64,000 bases of DNA from RYN-230 sp963844695 (GCA_963844695.1 CAWJPL010000002.1:372001-436000); one strand, 5' to 3'. Counted from the first letter of the stretch, positions 51,752 to 61,241 are shown. Notes: generated from the letters alone by a model not told the origin. Translations and numbers: made by a program.

Positions 51752-54346
51752 TTAGCAGCGTGGTGCGGGCCCGCTATAAGTAGTTTTGCTGGCGGTGGTC
51801 ACGTAGGAGTCAGACACCCAGTGACCGTCCAGGAGCTTGTCCCATACCCGGGTTCTCTTGATCTGCGATCCCGCCTTCTGGCAACCCACCCAGGCGAGGG
51901 CGCCGTACGGCAGTTGGTCTGCGATCCGGAACCACGTGCTTGGCCCATTTCGCTCATTGACACTGGGGGAGGCCGTCACCTGGTAGGCGTAGCCGCAGCG
52001 GGGGAGGGGTGCGCTAAAGCCAATCTTGGATCGGGTGCTGACGTAGGAGTCGGTGACGTAGGTCCCGTCCGTGAGTTTGTCCCACACCCTGGTCCCGCTG
52101 ACCTCAGAGCCGGGCGCCTGGCAGACGACCTGCAGCGTGGAACCGGGGCCGTGGACCCTGGTGATCGCGTGCGAGGTGGATGGGCCGGTGCGTCCGTTGA
52201 GCCCGGCCCGGCTGCTTACCTTGTAGTTATAGGCCAGGGTGGCAGAAGGCGCGTTGACGTTGTCGCTGTCGATGTTCATCGTGGCGCCGCCGTAGGTCTC
52301 TTTGTGCGGGCCGCGATATTGCCTGGCCCGCTGATGAACCGCCCACTTGCTGCTGGAAACGCCCGTCCATCCGGTCAGCGACGGGTTCTTGCCCCCGCTG
52401 ACCCAGAGCGCGTCCGGGTGGGTAAAGGACTTCCAGGTGTAAGCACGCGACAGATCCTGAGCGCCAGAGCTGAGACTCACGTAAACCCCGGCCAGGAAGC
52501 CGAGCCGGTGCAGCTCTCTGGTCCACGCGGATACAAACGTGAGGACGGCTTTAGTACAGGCCGCGTTGGCGGTCGAGTAGTTCCCGATGTAGTCGTAAAA
52601 GGCGCTGCCGCGAAGCATGCCGAGGGCTTCGCCCTTCGCGGCCGCGCTATCCGCAGCATACGTGCCCTCGCTCGCGGCCTCGGAACGGCTGACCTTTTGA
52701 GGTGCGGCCTTGACCGCCCTGGCCTGCCCGTTCCTTGCGAGGCACTGAGGCTGCCTGCCCACGTAGATCGGGAGCAACCGCCATCTCTGTGCTGACACCG
52801 CGGTAACCCACTTCGCCGTCAGACCGGGCTGGCCGCATGCGAGATTGGTTCCGCCGACGTACACGCCGATGGCGCGGTACGGCGATTTGTGCCACGTCGT
52901 GATCGCTTTCAGCGACGGTGCGGAACAGGTGTCGAGCGCCCACCCGTTGTACCAGGTCGCGGTCGCCCCGGCCGGGTAGGTGACCGTGGACGGCGACTGG
53001 CTCGCGGACTGCACGACATCCAGGTAGTCCTGATCAATCTGGATGGTGGTACCGCCATGGGTCTGCGTGACGTTGCCGTTGTATTGATGAATCCGATGGT
53101 GATGGGACCATTTGCCGTGGCGAAGCACAGGGTCGTAAGTGCTGGCCTCGCCGTTCCACAGCGCGTCGAAGATGACGTCAGGCGCCGCGTACCTGCTGTT
53201 CCCGAGCTGATGGGCCAGGTCGGTGACTCCGGATGTCGAGCTGCTGTAGACCCCGGACGAGTACCCCTGCGCATGCAGCGCGGTGGTCCAGGCGGAAAGG
53301 AATTGCAGGACACGCCCGGTCCGGCTGGGTTTGTACGCCTCCATGTCGTAGTAGAGCGGGGTTCCGGGCCCGAAGCCAAGCCGCTTGGCCTGTTGCACCG
53401 CGTCTGCCGCTGCCTTGGCTCCCTGGTGAGCAGCTGACGCACTCAGTTCACCGAAGGCGGCCTGCGGTCCGACGTACATCGGCATGAAATGCCAGCCAAC
53501 CGCAGCCTCGTCCGAGAGCCAGGACCGGGTCAGGTTGGGCTGCGCACACGCTACATCTGAGCCGCCGATGTAGACCCCGACTGCCTGGTAGCGCGAATGG
53601 TTCCACCAGGCCTGCATGGCGGCTTCGCTGGGCGCAGCGCAGGTGTCGAAGCCGCGCCCGCGGTAGTTGGTGACGCTCGCTGGTAGCTGTGCCCGGGTGG
53701 CCCGCTGAACCTCAAGCGGGTCCTGCCCAGCCCCTGAGGTCCGCGCGGCTGCCGCGTTGGCTGGAATCGTCACCGGGGGCGGCAGCCCGGCGCTGGCCAG
53801 GATCCGGTCGATCTCGGCCGGGTGGGTATCGAAGGTGGCCGTAACGCGGATCCGTCCCGCGACGACTGTGATCCGCCTGGCCACATCGTTCTTGACGGAG
53901 ACCGGTCGCGCGTGGCGGGAGGCGGGCTGGATGAGCATGGCCTCAGTGGTCCCGACGAGCAGACTGGGGCATCCCTGATTACGTGGTGGAGGTCCTACGT
54001 AGACCGCGTGGCGGTCGAAACGAACGCAGGCCCCCCGGTGATGAGTGAGGTTGATCACCGGCCAGCCGCGGGGAACCTGAAACGAATGTCCGAGATACGT
54101 CACCCGCCGGTCTCCAGAATGTGTTACAGCCGCAGCGGCAACCCCAGAGGTAATGGCCGGCAACCCCGCAATAACCAGCCCCGCGGAACCTGCAATCGCC
54201 ATCCCCACCGCGGCGGCGTGCCTCGCTCCCGGGAAGCTATGCCGCACCGGGGCGGGCGCGGCTGGACGCCGGTCCGCCGCATCCGCCCGCCTGCTGGCTG
54301 GGCCGCCAGCTGAGTGCGTCGGGTCGCTCCTGCGGCTCGAAAACAC
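51752..54346 (-). CDS. Large secreted protein: two DUF1906 (Rv2525c-like) domains and two SH3-like domains
   Basis: An 864-residue exported protein. A Tat/Sec-like basic leader and hydrophobic segment (about 44-75) are followed by a unique region (about 80-215). Two glycoside-hydrolase-like DUF1906 domains follow, at about 225-440 ('GRGFDTCAAPSEAAMQAWW', 'PLYYDMEAYKPS') and 455-700 ('GWALDTCSAPSLKAITTW', 'AFYDYIGNYSTAN'). Two SH3b-type domains (about 705-864) each repeat 'RVWDKL..G..V.DSYV'. The first domain keeps the acidic Asp-Met-Glu; the second has lost the Glu. Such domains act on, or bind, cell-wall glycans. Confidence 0.85.
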   Translation of the reverse strand: MFSSRRSDPTHSAGGPASRRADAADRRPAAPAPVRHSFPGARHAAAVGMAIAGSAGLVIAGLPAITSGVAAAAVTHSGDRRVTYLGHSFQVPRGWPVINLTHHRGACVRFDRHAVYVGPPPRNQGCPSLLVGTTEAMLIQPASRHARPVSVKNDVARRITVVAGRIRVTATFDTHPAEIDRILASAGLPPPVTIPANAAAARTSGAGQDPLEVQRATRAQLPASVTNYRGRGFDTCAAPSEAAMQAWWNHSRYQAVGVYIGGSDVACAQPNLTRSWLSDEAAVGWHFMPMYVGPQAAFGELSASAAHQGAKAAADAVQQAKRLGFGPGTPLYYDMEAYKPSRTGRVLQFLSAWTTALHAQGYSSGVYSSSTSGVTDLAHQLGNSRYAAPDVIFDALWNGEASTYDPVLRHGKWSHHHRIHQYNGNVTQTHGGTTIQIDQDYLDVVQSASQSPSTVTYPAGATATWYNGWALDTCSAPSLKAITTWHKSPYRAIGVYVGGTNLACGQPGLTAKWVTAVSAQRWRLLPIYVGRQPQCLARNGQARAVKAAPQKVSRSEAASEGTYAADSAAAKGEALGMLRGSAFYDYIGNYSTANAACTKAVLTFVSAWTRELHRLGFLAGVYVSLSSGAQDLSRAYTWKSFTHPDALWVSGGKNPSLTGWTGVSSSKWAVHQRARQYRGPHKETYGGATMNIDSDNVNAPSATLAYNYKVSSRAGLNGRTGPSTSHAITRVHGPGSTLQVVCQAPGSEVSGTRVWDKLTDGTYVTDSYVSTRSKIGFSAPLPRCGYAYQVTASPSVNERNGPSTWFRIADQLPYGALAWVGCQKAGSQIKRTRVWDKLLDGHWVSDSYVTTASKTTYSGPAPRC

Positions 54347-55029
54347 GTTTACTCCCCCGCATCCGTGATGAGTGGCTTTCCTGCCTGTGAGTCAGCGCCC
54401 CGGCCTATATCTGGGGAAGGACGCGCCGATATCTGGGGGGGACGCGCCGAGCGGGACCGGCGCAATGCGGAGTGCGTTGCCCGAGTGGGCGTGGTCAATT
54501 ACCGATGCGGCTGTCGTGATCACGAGGGTGAGCGTAGTTGTCCTGATACATCCGGTACGTCACGACACGCGCAAGGTGCTGGGACTCCTTAAATCCGGCC
54601 AATTGCCGGCTCAACCGCGCTCTCGGCTGGCCGTGGGCGCCCGGCTAGCCGTCTGCCCGAGGCTGCATTCAGACCGCCCGTTGGCCAATTCGTATAAGTC
54701 AGTACCGCTTGGTTACTGATAGTGCTCACACTTGTGCGCTCAGCGATCATGGGCCGATTGTCCGGCAGGCGGGGTCTGGGCCTCGGCGGGTACGCCCGAA
54801 GCCTTCGAGGTCAGTGGCGTCACTGGCTTCAGGGCGGCTGGGAAGTACGGCATGGTGGCGGACAAATGCCCGCGCTGGACTGGTCCGGCAGGCGTAAGTT
54901 GGTGGGTGTGGAGCGGGGGCCGGGTCAGCTGACCTGAGCTGCGAGGACCTGTGTCAAGCCGGAAGGTCCGACCCGCTCGACCCGTTCCCTGAACCCTTAC
55001 CGAACAGTGCTGTCTGAAGGAGTTCGATA
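54347..55029. other. Intergenic region upstream of the flotillin gene
   Basis: About 680 bases between the divergent DUF1906 and flotillin genes. Short frames exist, but none has a convincing ribosome site or protein-like pattern. It contains a 22-bp tandem repeat (54407-54449) and should hold two promoters. Confidence 0.55.
54407..54449. repeat. 22-bp imperfect tandem repeat
   Basis: ATATCTGGGG(AAG)GACGCGCCG occurs twice back to back, about 60 bases upstream of the DUF1906 gene start on its promoter side. Confidence 0.6.
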
Positions 55030-56175
55030 ATGCTTGGCTACCGCGTCCCTGCACCCGATGAGGCCATGCTCATTTCCGGCGGAAGGAGTGGCCGCAACGG
55101 CGCCCCGTTCCGGGTAGTCACCGGGCACGGCGCGTTCATCGCGCCCTTCTTCCGGAAGGTCCGGTACCTGACCCTGGCCATGAACGAGGCCGAGGTCGCC
55201 GAGCAGTGTGTCACCAAGCAGGGCATCACCCTCAACGTGCGCTCGGTGATCGCGTTCAAGGTCGGCAACGACGAGGAGAGCATCATCAACGCCGGCCAGC
55301 GCTTCCTGTCCGACCAGGACCAGATGTCCACGCTCACCGGGCGAATCTTCGCCGGGCACCTGCGCTCCATTATCGGGTCGATGACCGTCGAGGAGATAGT
55401 CACCGAGCGCCAGAAGCTGGCCAGTGAGGTCCTCGACGGCTCGAAGGCGGAGATGGTCAAGATCGGCCTGACCGTGGACTCGCTGCAGATCCAGTCCATC
55501 GACGATCTGAACTCCGGCTACATCGACGCGATGGCCGCCCCGCACACGGCGGCGATCCAGCGCCAGGCGCAGATCGCCCAGGCCCAGGCCAACCAGGCCG
55601 CCGCCCAGGCCGAGCAGGAGTCACAGCGCAAGCAGGCCGAGTACGCCCGGCAGACCGCCGTGGTCCAGGCCCAGTACAAGGCCGAAATCGACAAGGCGCA
55701 GGCCGAGGCGTCCCAGGCGGGACCGCTCAGCCAGGCGCAGACCCAGATCGGGGTCATCAACGCCCAGGCGGAACTGGCCCAGCGCCGGGCCGAGCTGCGC
55801 CAGCGCGAGCTGGTGGCCGAGGTGGTCAGGCCGGCCGAGGCGGAAGCGGAGAAGGTGCGGGTCCTGGCCAAGGCGGACGCCGAGCGGATGCGGATCCTGG
55901 CCGAGGCGGCGGCCTCGAACGACCGGGTGTCGCTGGACCGGATGCTCATCGACCAGCTCCCGCAGATCGTCAAGGAAGCGGCGAACGGCCTGGCCGGCGC
56001 CAACGTCAACGTGCTCAACGGGGCGGAAGGGCTCAGCGAGATCGCGGCCGGCCTGGTCGGCCAGGGGCTGACCATCCTCGACTCGATCAAGAAGAACCTG
56101 GCTGCCGGTCCGGAGGCCAGCGCCGAAGTGGTGCGCGTCCGGGACAGCCAGCAGGACGGACAGCCCCGGGGCTGA
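55030..56175 (+). CDS. Flotillin-like SPFH protein
   Basis: A 381-residue flotillin-type protein. The N terminus MLGYRVPAPDEAMLISGG lacks a clear membrane helix. The SPFH domain covers about 10-170 ('TLNVRSVIAFKVGNDEESII'). A long Ala/Gln/Glu coiled-coil (about 180-300) and a C-terminal 'QLPQIVKEAANGLAGANVNV' follow. The ATG follows GAAGGAG. Flotillins scaffold ordered lipid domains, which in bacteria can depend on hopanoids or carotenoids. The next gene, 99 bases on, is hpnB. Confidence 0.92.
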   Translation: MLGYRVPAPDEAMLISGGRSGRNGAPFRVVTGHGAFIAPFFRKVRYLTLAMNEAEVAEQCVTKQGITLNVRSVIAFKVGNDEESIINAGQRFLSDQDQMSTLTGRIFAGHLRSIIGSMTVEEIVTERQKLASEVLDGSKAEMVKIGLTVDSLQIQSIDDLNSGYIDAMAAPHTAAIQRQAQIAQAQANQAAAQAEQESQRKQAEYARQTAVVQAQYKAEIDKAQAEASQAGPLSQAQTQIGVINAQAELAQRRAELRQRELVAEVVRPAEAEAEKVRVLAKADAERMRILAEAAASNDRVSLDRMLIDQLPQIVKEAANGLAGANVNVLNGAEGLSEIAAGLVGQGLTILDSIKKNLAAGPEASAEVVRVRDSQQDGQPRG

Positions 56176-56274
56176 CCCGCCGCGCTCCCAGCGCGGGGCC
56201 CGCGCCGTCAACCGCGCGACCGGGAGACCGAGGGCAGAGCGGTCCGCCGCGCGACGATATGCCAGGCTTGGCGG

Positions 56275-57489
56275 ATGCCGATCCTGGCCGGCGCCGCCGC
56301 GGTGGCCGCTCTCACCTGGGCGTACCTGCTCGCCGCGCACGGCGGGTACTGGCGCACAGACCAGCGTCTGCCCCCCGGCGCGCATGACGCGTCGCGTGAC
56401 CCGGCCCGGTGGCCGAGCGTGACGGCGGTCGTCCCGGCCCGGGACGAGGCGGCCATCCTGCCGGTCACCCTGCCGAGCCTGCTCGCCCAGGACTACCCGG
56501 GGGAGTTCTCGGTGGTGCTGGTGGACGACGCCAGCACAGATGGCACCGCGGCCGCCGCCGCGGAACTCGCGGCGGGGACGGGCCGCCGGCTCCTGGTCAC
56601 CACGGCCGGTGAACCGCCGCCCGGGTGGGCAGGCAAGGTCCACGCGATGGCCCGTGGCCTGCGCGCCGCCGGGGACTGCGAGTACGTGCTGTTCACCGAC
56701 GCGGACATCGGGTACGCACCGGACGTGCTGGCCGCGCTGGTCCGCGGCGCCGTAGCCGATGATCGCGGGCTGGTCTCGCAGATGGCGCTGCTGCGCGCGG
56801 AGTCCGGGTGGGAGCGCGTCATCGTGCCGGCCTTCGTCTACTTCTTCGCCCAGCTATACCCGTTCCGCCGGGTCAACCGGCCGTCGGCCCGGACCGCGGC
56901 CGCGGCCGGCGGCTGCATGCTGGTCCGCCGCGACACGCTGGTCGCGGCGGGGGGCCTGGACCCGATCCGCGGCGCGCGCATCGACGACGTGGCGCTGGGC
57001 CGGCTGCTGAAGCACCCGCCGTCCGCGTCCCGCATCTGGCTGGGTTTCACCACCGAGGTACGCAGCCTGCGGCCCTACCCCCGGCTGGCCACCCTCTGGG
57101 ACATGATCGCGCGCAGCGCCTACACGCAACTGCGGTACTCGCCCGGCCTGCTGGTGCTGACCCTGGCCGGCCTGCTCTGGCTGTACGCGCTGCCGCCGGT
57201 GGCCGCGGTGGCCGGGCTGGCCAGCCTGGCCGCAGGCGGGGGGGCCGCCGCGGGCTGGACCGCGCTGGCCGGGCTCGCCGGGTGGGCCGGGATGAGCCTC
57301 AGCTTCCTGCCCGCGCTGCGGCTGTACCGGCTCGGCTGGTGGCGGGCGCCCGTGCTGCCGCTGGTGGCGGGGCTCTACGCCCTGATGACCGCCGACTCCG
57401 CCCGGCGGCACTACGGCGGACGAGGCGGCGAATGGAAGGGGCGGACCGTGGCCGCGCCGCGCGGGCAGGGCGTAATAAATCGTCCTTAG
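56275..57489 (+). CDS. hpnB: Hopene-associated glycosyltransferase HpnB (GT2)
   Basis: A 404-residue GT2-type enzyme with one N-terminal and several C-terminal membrane segments. 'TAVVPARDEAAILPVTLPSL', 'VVLVDDASTDGTA' and 'LFTDADIGYAPDVL' form the nucleotide-sugar site. 'PAFVYFFAQLYPFRRVNRPS' followed by 'GGCMLVRRDTL' is characteristic of HpnB. Its product is presumed to be a glycosylated hopanoid head group. It lies 16 kb from the main hpn operon, right after the flotillin-like gene. Confidence 0.9.
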   Translation: MPILAGAAAVAALTWAYLLAAHGGYWRTDQRLPPGAHDASRDPARWPSVTAVVPARDEAAILPVTLPSLLAQDYPGEFSVVLVDDASTDGTAAAAAELAAGTGRRLLVTTAGEPPPGWAGKVHAMARGLRAAGDCEYVLFTDADIGYAPDVLAALVRGAVADDRGLVSQMALLRAESGWERVIVPAFVYFFAQLYPFRRVNRPSARTAAAAGGCMLVRRDTLVAAGGLDPIRGARIDDVALGRLLKHPPSASRIWLGFTTEVRSLRPYPRLATLWDMIARSAYTQLRYSPGLLVLTLAGLLWLYALPPVAAVAGLASLAAGGGAAAGWTALAGLAGWAGMSLSFLPALRLYRLGWWRAPVLPLVAGLYALMTADSARRHYGGRGGEWKGRTVAAPRGQGVINRP

Positions 57490-57814
57490 GTCTTCCATTT
57501 AATCTCCGCAAAACATTCCAACTGGCTGTTTGCTGCGCCTAAAAGGCACGAGTAACAGATCCGAATTGATCACTATCCGCAGCCTTAACTTCATTCCCGG
57601 CACTGTCCAGATGAACCTGTGACATGCTGCATGTTGCACAAGGTGAGCTACTAACTACTCGTGGTAAGGTCACAGGTGGACTCGGCGGGGCGGGTAGTCG
57701 GCGTTTATCGCAGACCACTATGAGGCAAGTCCGGGGCCGGTCCCAGAATTACCGCCTCTCCTCCGAAATTCCTTATCCGGCCCGGTAATCATCAAAAGGG
57801 GAAGGAAGTAATCG
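57490..57814. other. AT-richer intergenic region before the secreted paralogues
   Basis: About 325 bases without a gene and clearly less GC-rich than its surroundings. It holds the imperfect dyad TGTGACATGCTGCATGTTGC at about 57619-57638. A promoter for the secreted gene is likely; GGGGAAGGAAG is its ribosome site. Confidence 0.5.
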
Positions 57815-58699
57815 ATGCGTAGACGCATCACCCGGACGCTCTTTGCCGCCGCGGCGGCAGGCGTCACGGTCAGCACCCTCGGCTTTGCCGCCGCGGGCTC
57901 TGCGAGCGCGGCCGTGTCCAGTAAGGCTCAGCCGCCCACTATCGGAACCACCATCGGCTCGACGTCGTCGGCCGGGTACGAGGCGAGCGGGCGGGACTTC
58001 CGCTTCATCACCTCGACCATCAGGGTCCCGGACACCGATTTCCTGACCGGGCTGTACCCGCAGGAGTACATCCAGCTCTCCAACGGGTCGCTCACCCAGT
58101 TCAGCGGTGGCGGTAACTCCTACACCCGGGCCGGGATCGAGCCCTGCGTCGTGGCCCGGTCGTTCGGCGACACCACTTGCGCGACCGGCACCTGGGTGGC
58201 GTTCGCCGAGGCGTTCAACAACTCGCTGAACTTCCCGTTCTTCACGCACTACTTCGACCTGGCCGGGGTGAACCAGGGCGACGGCGTCAACTTCAGCATC
58301 TACTACAACGAGGCCGGCAACGAGCTCAGCTACGTGATCACCCCGCCGTCGACGTCCGGGACGCCCCAGTACTACAAGACCCAGGCCTACGGGGCCATCT
58401 TCGATCACGCGGCCGCGCTGGATGACTTCACCGACAGCACCGGCACGCCGATCGCGCTGCCGCCGTTCGTCCAGCCCTTCAGGATCAACCAGTTCCTGCA
58501 GGGTGCCATCACCACCGAGAACGGCGATCGGGGTTCCTTCGCGGGCCCGTGGACGACCAGCCCGGTCGTGGCCACCAGCAACGGCCTGGTGTACCCGCTG
58601 GGCACCACCCGGGTCGCGCCGACCTCACTGTGGTCGGACGGCCTGGTGGCCAACGGCCAGATCCGCTCGAACGACGCGTTCGGGGTCTGGGCGCGCTAA
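57815..58699 (+). CDS. Secreted protein, tandem paralogue 1
   Basis: A 294-residue exported protein with a classic signal peptide (MRRRITRTLFAAAAAGVTVS, cleavage probably after the Ala-Ser-Ala at about 33). The mature part is rich in beta-type patterns: 'SAGYEASGRDFRFITSTIRV', 'PQEYIQLSNGSLTQ', 'GTWVAFAEAFNN' and 'ELSYVITPP'. The layout recalls secreted concanavalin-like or G1-peptidase-like proteins, but I see no decisive catalytic pair. Only two cysteines are present in the mature protein. A close copy follows. Confidence 0.8.
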   Translation: MRRRITRTLFAAAAAGVTVSTLGFAAAGSASAAVSSKAQPPTIGTTIGSTSSAGYEASGRDFRFITSTIRVPDTDFLTGLYPQEYIQLSNGSLTQFSGGGNSYTRAGIEPCVVARSFGDTTCATGTWVAFAEAFNNSLNFPFFTHYFDLAGVNQGDGVNFSIYYNEAGNELSYVITPPSTSGTPQYYKTQAYGAIFDHAAALDDFTDSTGTPIALPPFVQPFRINQFLQGAITTENGDRGSFAGPWTTSPVVATSNGLVYPLGTTRVAPTSLWSDGLVANGQIRSNDAFGVWAR

Positions 58700-58752
58700 A
58701 ACGCCGCCTGGTCAGACCTCCGGGTCCTGGCCGGGGGACTCATCTCACTGCT

Positions 58753-58785
58753 GCTGCCCGGGCCGGGTTCTCCGGCCCGGGCAGC
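58753..58785 (+). terminator. 14-bp stem-loop after paralogue 1
   Basis: GCTGCCCGGGCCGG and its complement form a perfect stem around GTTCT, 54 bases after the stop. A terminator separating the two secreted genes is likely. Confidence 0.75.
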
Positions 58786-58976
58786 GCGCTGTTGCAAAGT
58801 TAAAAACCATGTCATGGAGTAATCATTAGAGTACGGAGAGTAGGGAAGTGATACCTGAGGGGCGGCAGGGCCAACCTGATAACCACCAACGGGGGCAATC
58901 CGGGCACAGGTCCTGTTAACGCCCGCTTAGACCAAACCGGACTTTGTCCCCGGGCGTCACAGGAGGGAACCTACCG

Positions 58977-59858
58977 ATGCGAAGCCGCATCATGAGCACG
59001 TTCGTCGCTGTCGCGGCAGCGGGCATCACCGCTACCACTCTCGGCCTGGCGGTCACGGGTGCTGCCAACGCGGCCGTGACCACCAAGGCTCAGCCGCAGA
59101 CGATCGGGCCGGTCATAGGCTCGACCAACTCGGCGGGGTACGAGGCGAGCGGGCGGAACTTCCGCTACGTCACCTCGACCATCACGGTCCCGGACACCTC
59201 GTTCCTGACCGGGCTGTACCCGCAGGAGTACATCCAGCTCTCCAACGGGTCGCTCACCCAGCCCACCGGTGGCGGTAACGCTTACACCCGGGCCGGGATC
59301 GAGTCCTGCATCGTGGCCCGGTCGTTCGGCGACACCTGTATCACCGGCACCTGGGTGGCGTTCGCCGAGGCGTTCAACAACTCGCTGAGTGGGCCGTTCT
59401 TCTCGCACTTCCTCAACCTGGCTGGGGTGAACCAGGGCGACGGCGTCAACTTCAGCATCTACTTCAACCAGGCTGGCAACGAGCTCAGCTACGTGATCAC
59501 CCCGCCGTTGACGTCCGGGACGCCGCAGTTCTACAAGACCCGGGCCTTCGGCCCGATCTACGATCACGCGGCCGCGCTGGATGACTTCACCGACAGCACC
59601 GGCACGCCGATCGCGCTGCCGCCGTTCATCCGCTCGTTCCGGATCAACCAGTTCCTGCAGGGCGCGCTGACTACTTACAGCGGCGCCAGGGGGTCTTTCG
59701 TGGGCCCGTGGACGACCAGCCCGGTCATTGCCACCAGCAATGGCCTTGTTCCTCCGTCCGGGACCACCCGGGTCTCCCCGAGCCCGCTGTGGTCGGATGG
59801 CCTGCTGGCCAACGGTGCGGTCCGCTCCAACGACGCCTTCGGCGTCTGGGCGCGGTAG
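58977..59858 (+). CDS. Secreted protein, tandem paralogue 2
   Basis: A 293-residue copy of the preceding gene, agreeing by eye at roughly four residues in five over the mature part and identical in many blocks ('LTGLYPQEYIQLSNGSLTQ', 'HAAALDDFTDSTGTPIALPP'). It has its own signal peptide (MRSRIMSTFVAVAAAGITAT), its own AGGAGGG ribosome site and a different upstream sequence, so it is probably separately regulated. The ATG at 58977 is chosen. Confidence 0.82.
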   Translation: MRSRIMSTFVAVAAAGITATTLGLAVTGAANAAVTTKAQPQTIGPVIGSTNSAGYEASGRNFRYVTSTITVPDTSFLTGLYPQEYIQLSNGSLTQPTGGGNAYTRAGIESCIVARSFGDTCITGTWVAFAEAFNNSLSGPFFSHFLNLAGVNQGDGVNFSIYFNQAGNELSYVITPPLTSGTPQFYKTRAFGPIYDHAAALDDFTDSTGTPIALPPFIRSFRINQFLQGALTTYSGARGSFVGPWTTSPVIATSNGLVPPSGTTRVSPSPLWSDGLLANGAVRSNDAFGVWAR

Positions 59859-59875
59859 TCCTAACACCATCAGGG

Positions 59876-60036
59876 CTGCGGCCCGGGCCGGCGAGCTGGC
59901 CCGGGCCGCAGCTCGTCCTGGCTAACCCGGCCCGGGCTGGCGAGCCGGCCCGGGCCGCAGCTCGTCCTGGCTAACCCGGCCCGGGCTGGCGAGCCCGGCC
60001 CGGGCCGCAGCTCTGTCCTGGCTAACCGGGCCCGGC
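59876..60036. repeat. Terminator-like hairpin unit repeated three times
   Basis: A perfect 14-bp stem (CTGCGGCCCGGGCC, loop of 8) starts 18 bases after paralogue 2. A 49-50-base unit containing GGCCCGGGCCGCAGCT and CCTGGCTAACC then repeats three times. The first hairpin is a likely terminator that has been amplified. Confidence 0.8.
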
Positions 60037-60081
60037 GTTAATGAGGTGCCGGTCCAGGTGCCGGACCGGATAATCGGCCGC

Positions 60082-60732
60082 ATGACGCTGACCCACTGGC
60101 CACTGTCCGGCTTGCGGCTGCGCACCCCGCGGCTGGAGATGCGCCTGCCGACCCTCGCGGAGCTGGACGAGCTGGCCAGCCTGGCCGCCGAAGGTATCCA
60201 CGATCCCGGTGTTCAGCCGTTCGGGGTGGCCTGGACCGATGTGCCGCCACAGGAGCGGGCTCGCAGCGTCCTGCAGCACCAGCTGTCCGAGTGGGGCGGG
60301 TGGTCCCCGGCCGACTGGTCGCTGAACCTGGTCGCCGAACTCGGCGGCGTGATCGTCGGGACCCAGGGCGTCTCCGGGCGCGACTTCGCTGTCCTGCGCG
60401 AGATCCACACCGGGTCCTGGCTGGGCCAGCGGTATCAGGGTCAGGGCCTCGGCACCGAGATGCGCTCCGCCGTCTTGCACCTGGGCTTCGCCGGCCTGGG
60501 CGCGGAGTTCGCCGTCTCGGACGCGTTCACCGACAACCTCGCGTCCCTCGGGGTGTCCCGCAAGCTGGGTTACCTCCCCGACGGCATCCGCCGGCAGGGC
60601 ATCCGGGGCCGTCCCGCCACCATCCGGATGCTGCGCCTGGACCGGGCCGGCTGGCAGGCCCACCGGCAGGTTCCCGTGGAGATGGCAGGCCTGGCTCCCT
60701 GCCTGCCCAGTTTCGGCCTCTCCCCGGCCTGA
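60082..60732 (+). CDS. GNAT-family N-acetyltransferase (RimJ/RimL-like)
   Basis: A 216-residue acetyltransferase. 'LRLRTPRLEMRLPTLAELDE' at the start, 'HTGSWLGQRYQGQGLGTEMR' (acetyl-CoA loop) and 'NLASLGVSRKLGYLPDG' fit the RimJ/RimL type. The ATG at 60082 is used; an in-frame GTG 36 bases upstream is possible. Substrate unknown. Confidence 0.88.
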   Translation: MTLTHWPLSGLRLRTPRLEMRLPTLAELDELASLAAEGIHDPGVQPFGVAWTDVPPQERARSVLQHQLSEWGGWSPADWSLNLVAELGGVIVGTQGVSGRDFAVLREIHTGSWLGQRYQGQGLGTEMRSAVLHLGFAGLGAEFAVSDAFTDNLASLGVSRKLGYLPDGIRRQGIRGRPATIRMLRLDRAGWQAHRQVPVEMAGLAPCLPSFGLSPA

Positions 60733-61241
60733 TCCCTTCTTCCCCACCAGTCACACCCGTCTTCTTCCGTCGGCTCCGTGGGACTTACGAGGCCGGTGTG
60801 ACTGGCGAAGGGCTTTGCCGGGCCCGGCCGTTCCGCGTCCTCGACGGCGCCGGGCGTGTCTCCTTTGCTCGGCCGCCCTGAGTCTCTAGGCTGCTCGGTG
60901 TTCCTAGCCAGCACAGTTCACCTCAGCCCGCCACTGAGCCGTCCTGACCAGGGTTGTTGTCACCCAACTACCCCTGAGCGCGGACCCCGGTGCGGCTCCG
61001 AGCCAAGAACAGGTCAAGGAACGCCTAGCAGCGCCGGCGCCGGGCTCTGAGGAGTCGCGTCGCGGTCGGGAAGGCGCCCCGGCTTAATTTCGGCTGACCG
61101 CATCCTGCAGAGTGCGTGGACGAGGGCCCGCCGGCGTGCCACACTTCGTGGACGGTTGTTGAGTCGGCCGCGGGCGGGGCTGGCTGTTTGCGGGTCCACT
61201 TCCCGGGAAGTCGGCCTATCGATCCCGGAGGGGGGCCGAAC
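60733..61241. other. Intergenic region with an 11-bp inverted repeat
   Basis: About 510 bases without a convincing gene. CCAGTCACACC (60747-60757) and GGTGTGACTGG (60795-60805) form a perfect inverted repeat with a 37-base loop just after the GNAT stop, probably a terminator. The right part leads to the small Cys-rich gene. Confidence 0.5.

Noticed and set aside
54372..54719. A 115-codon frame in the gap before the flotillin gene
   Set aside because: No ribosome site, no protein-like pattern and it covers a tandem DNA repeat.
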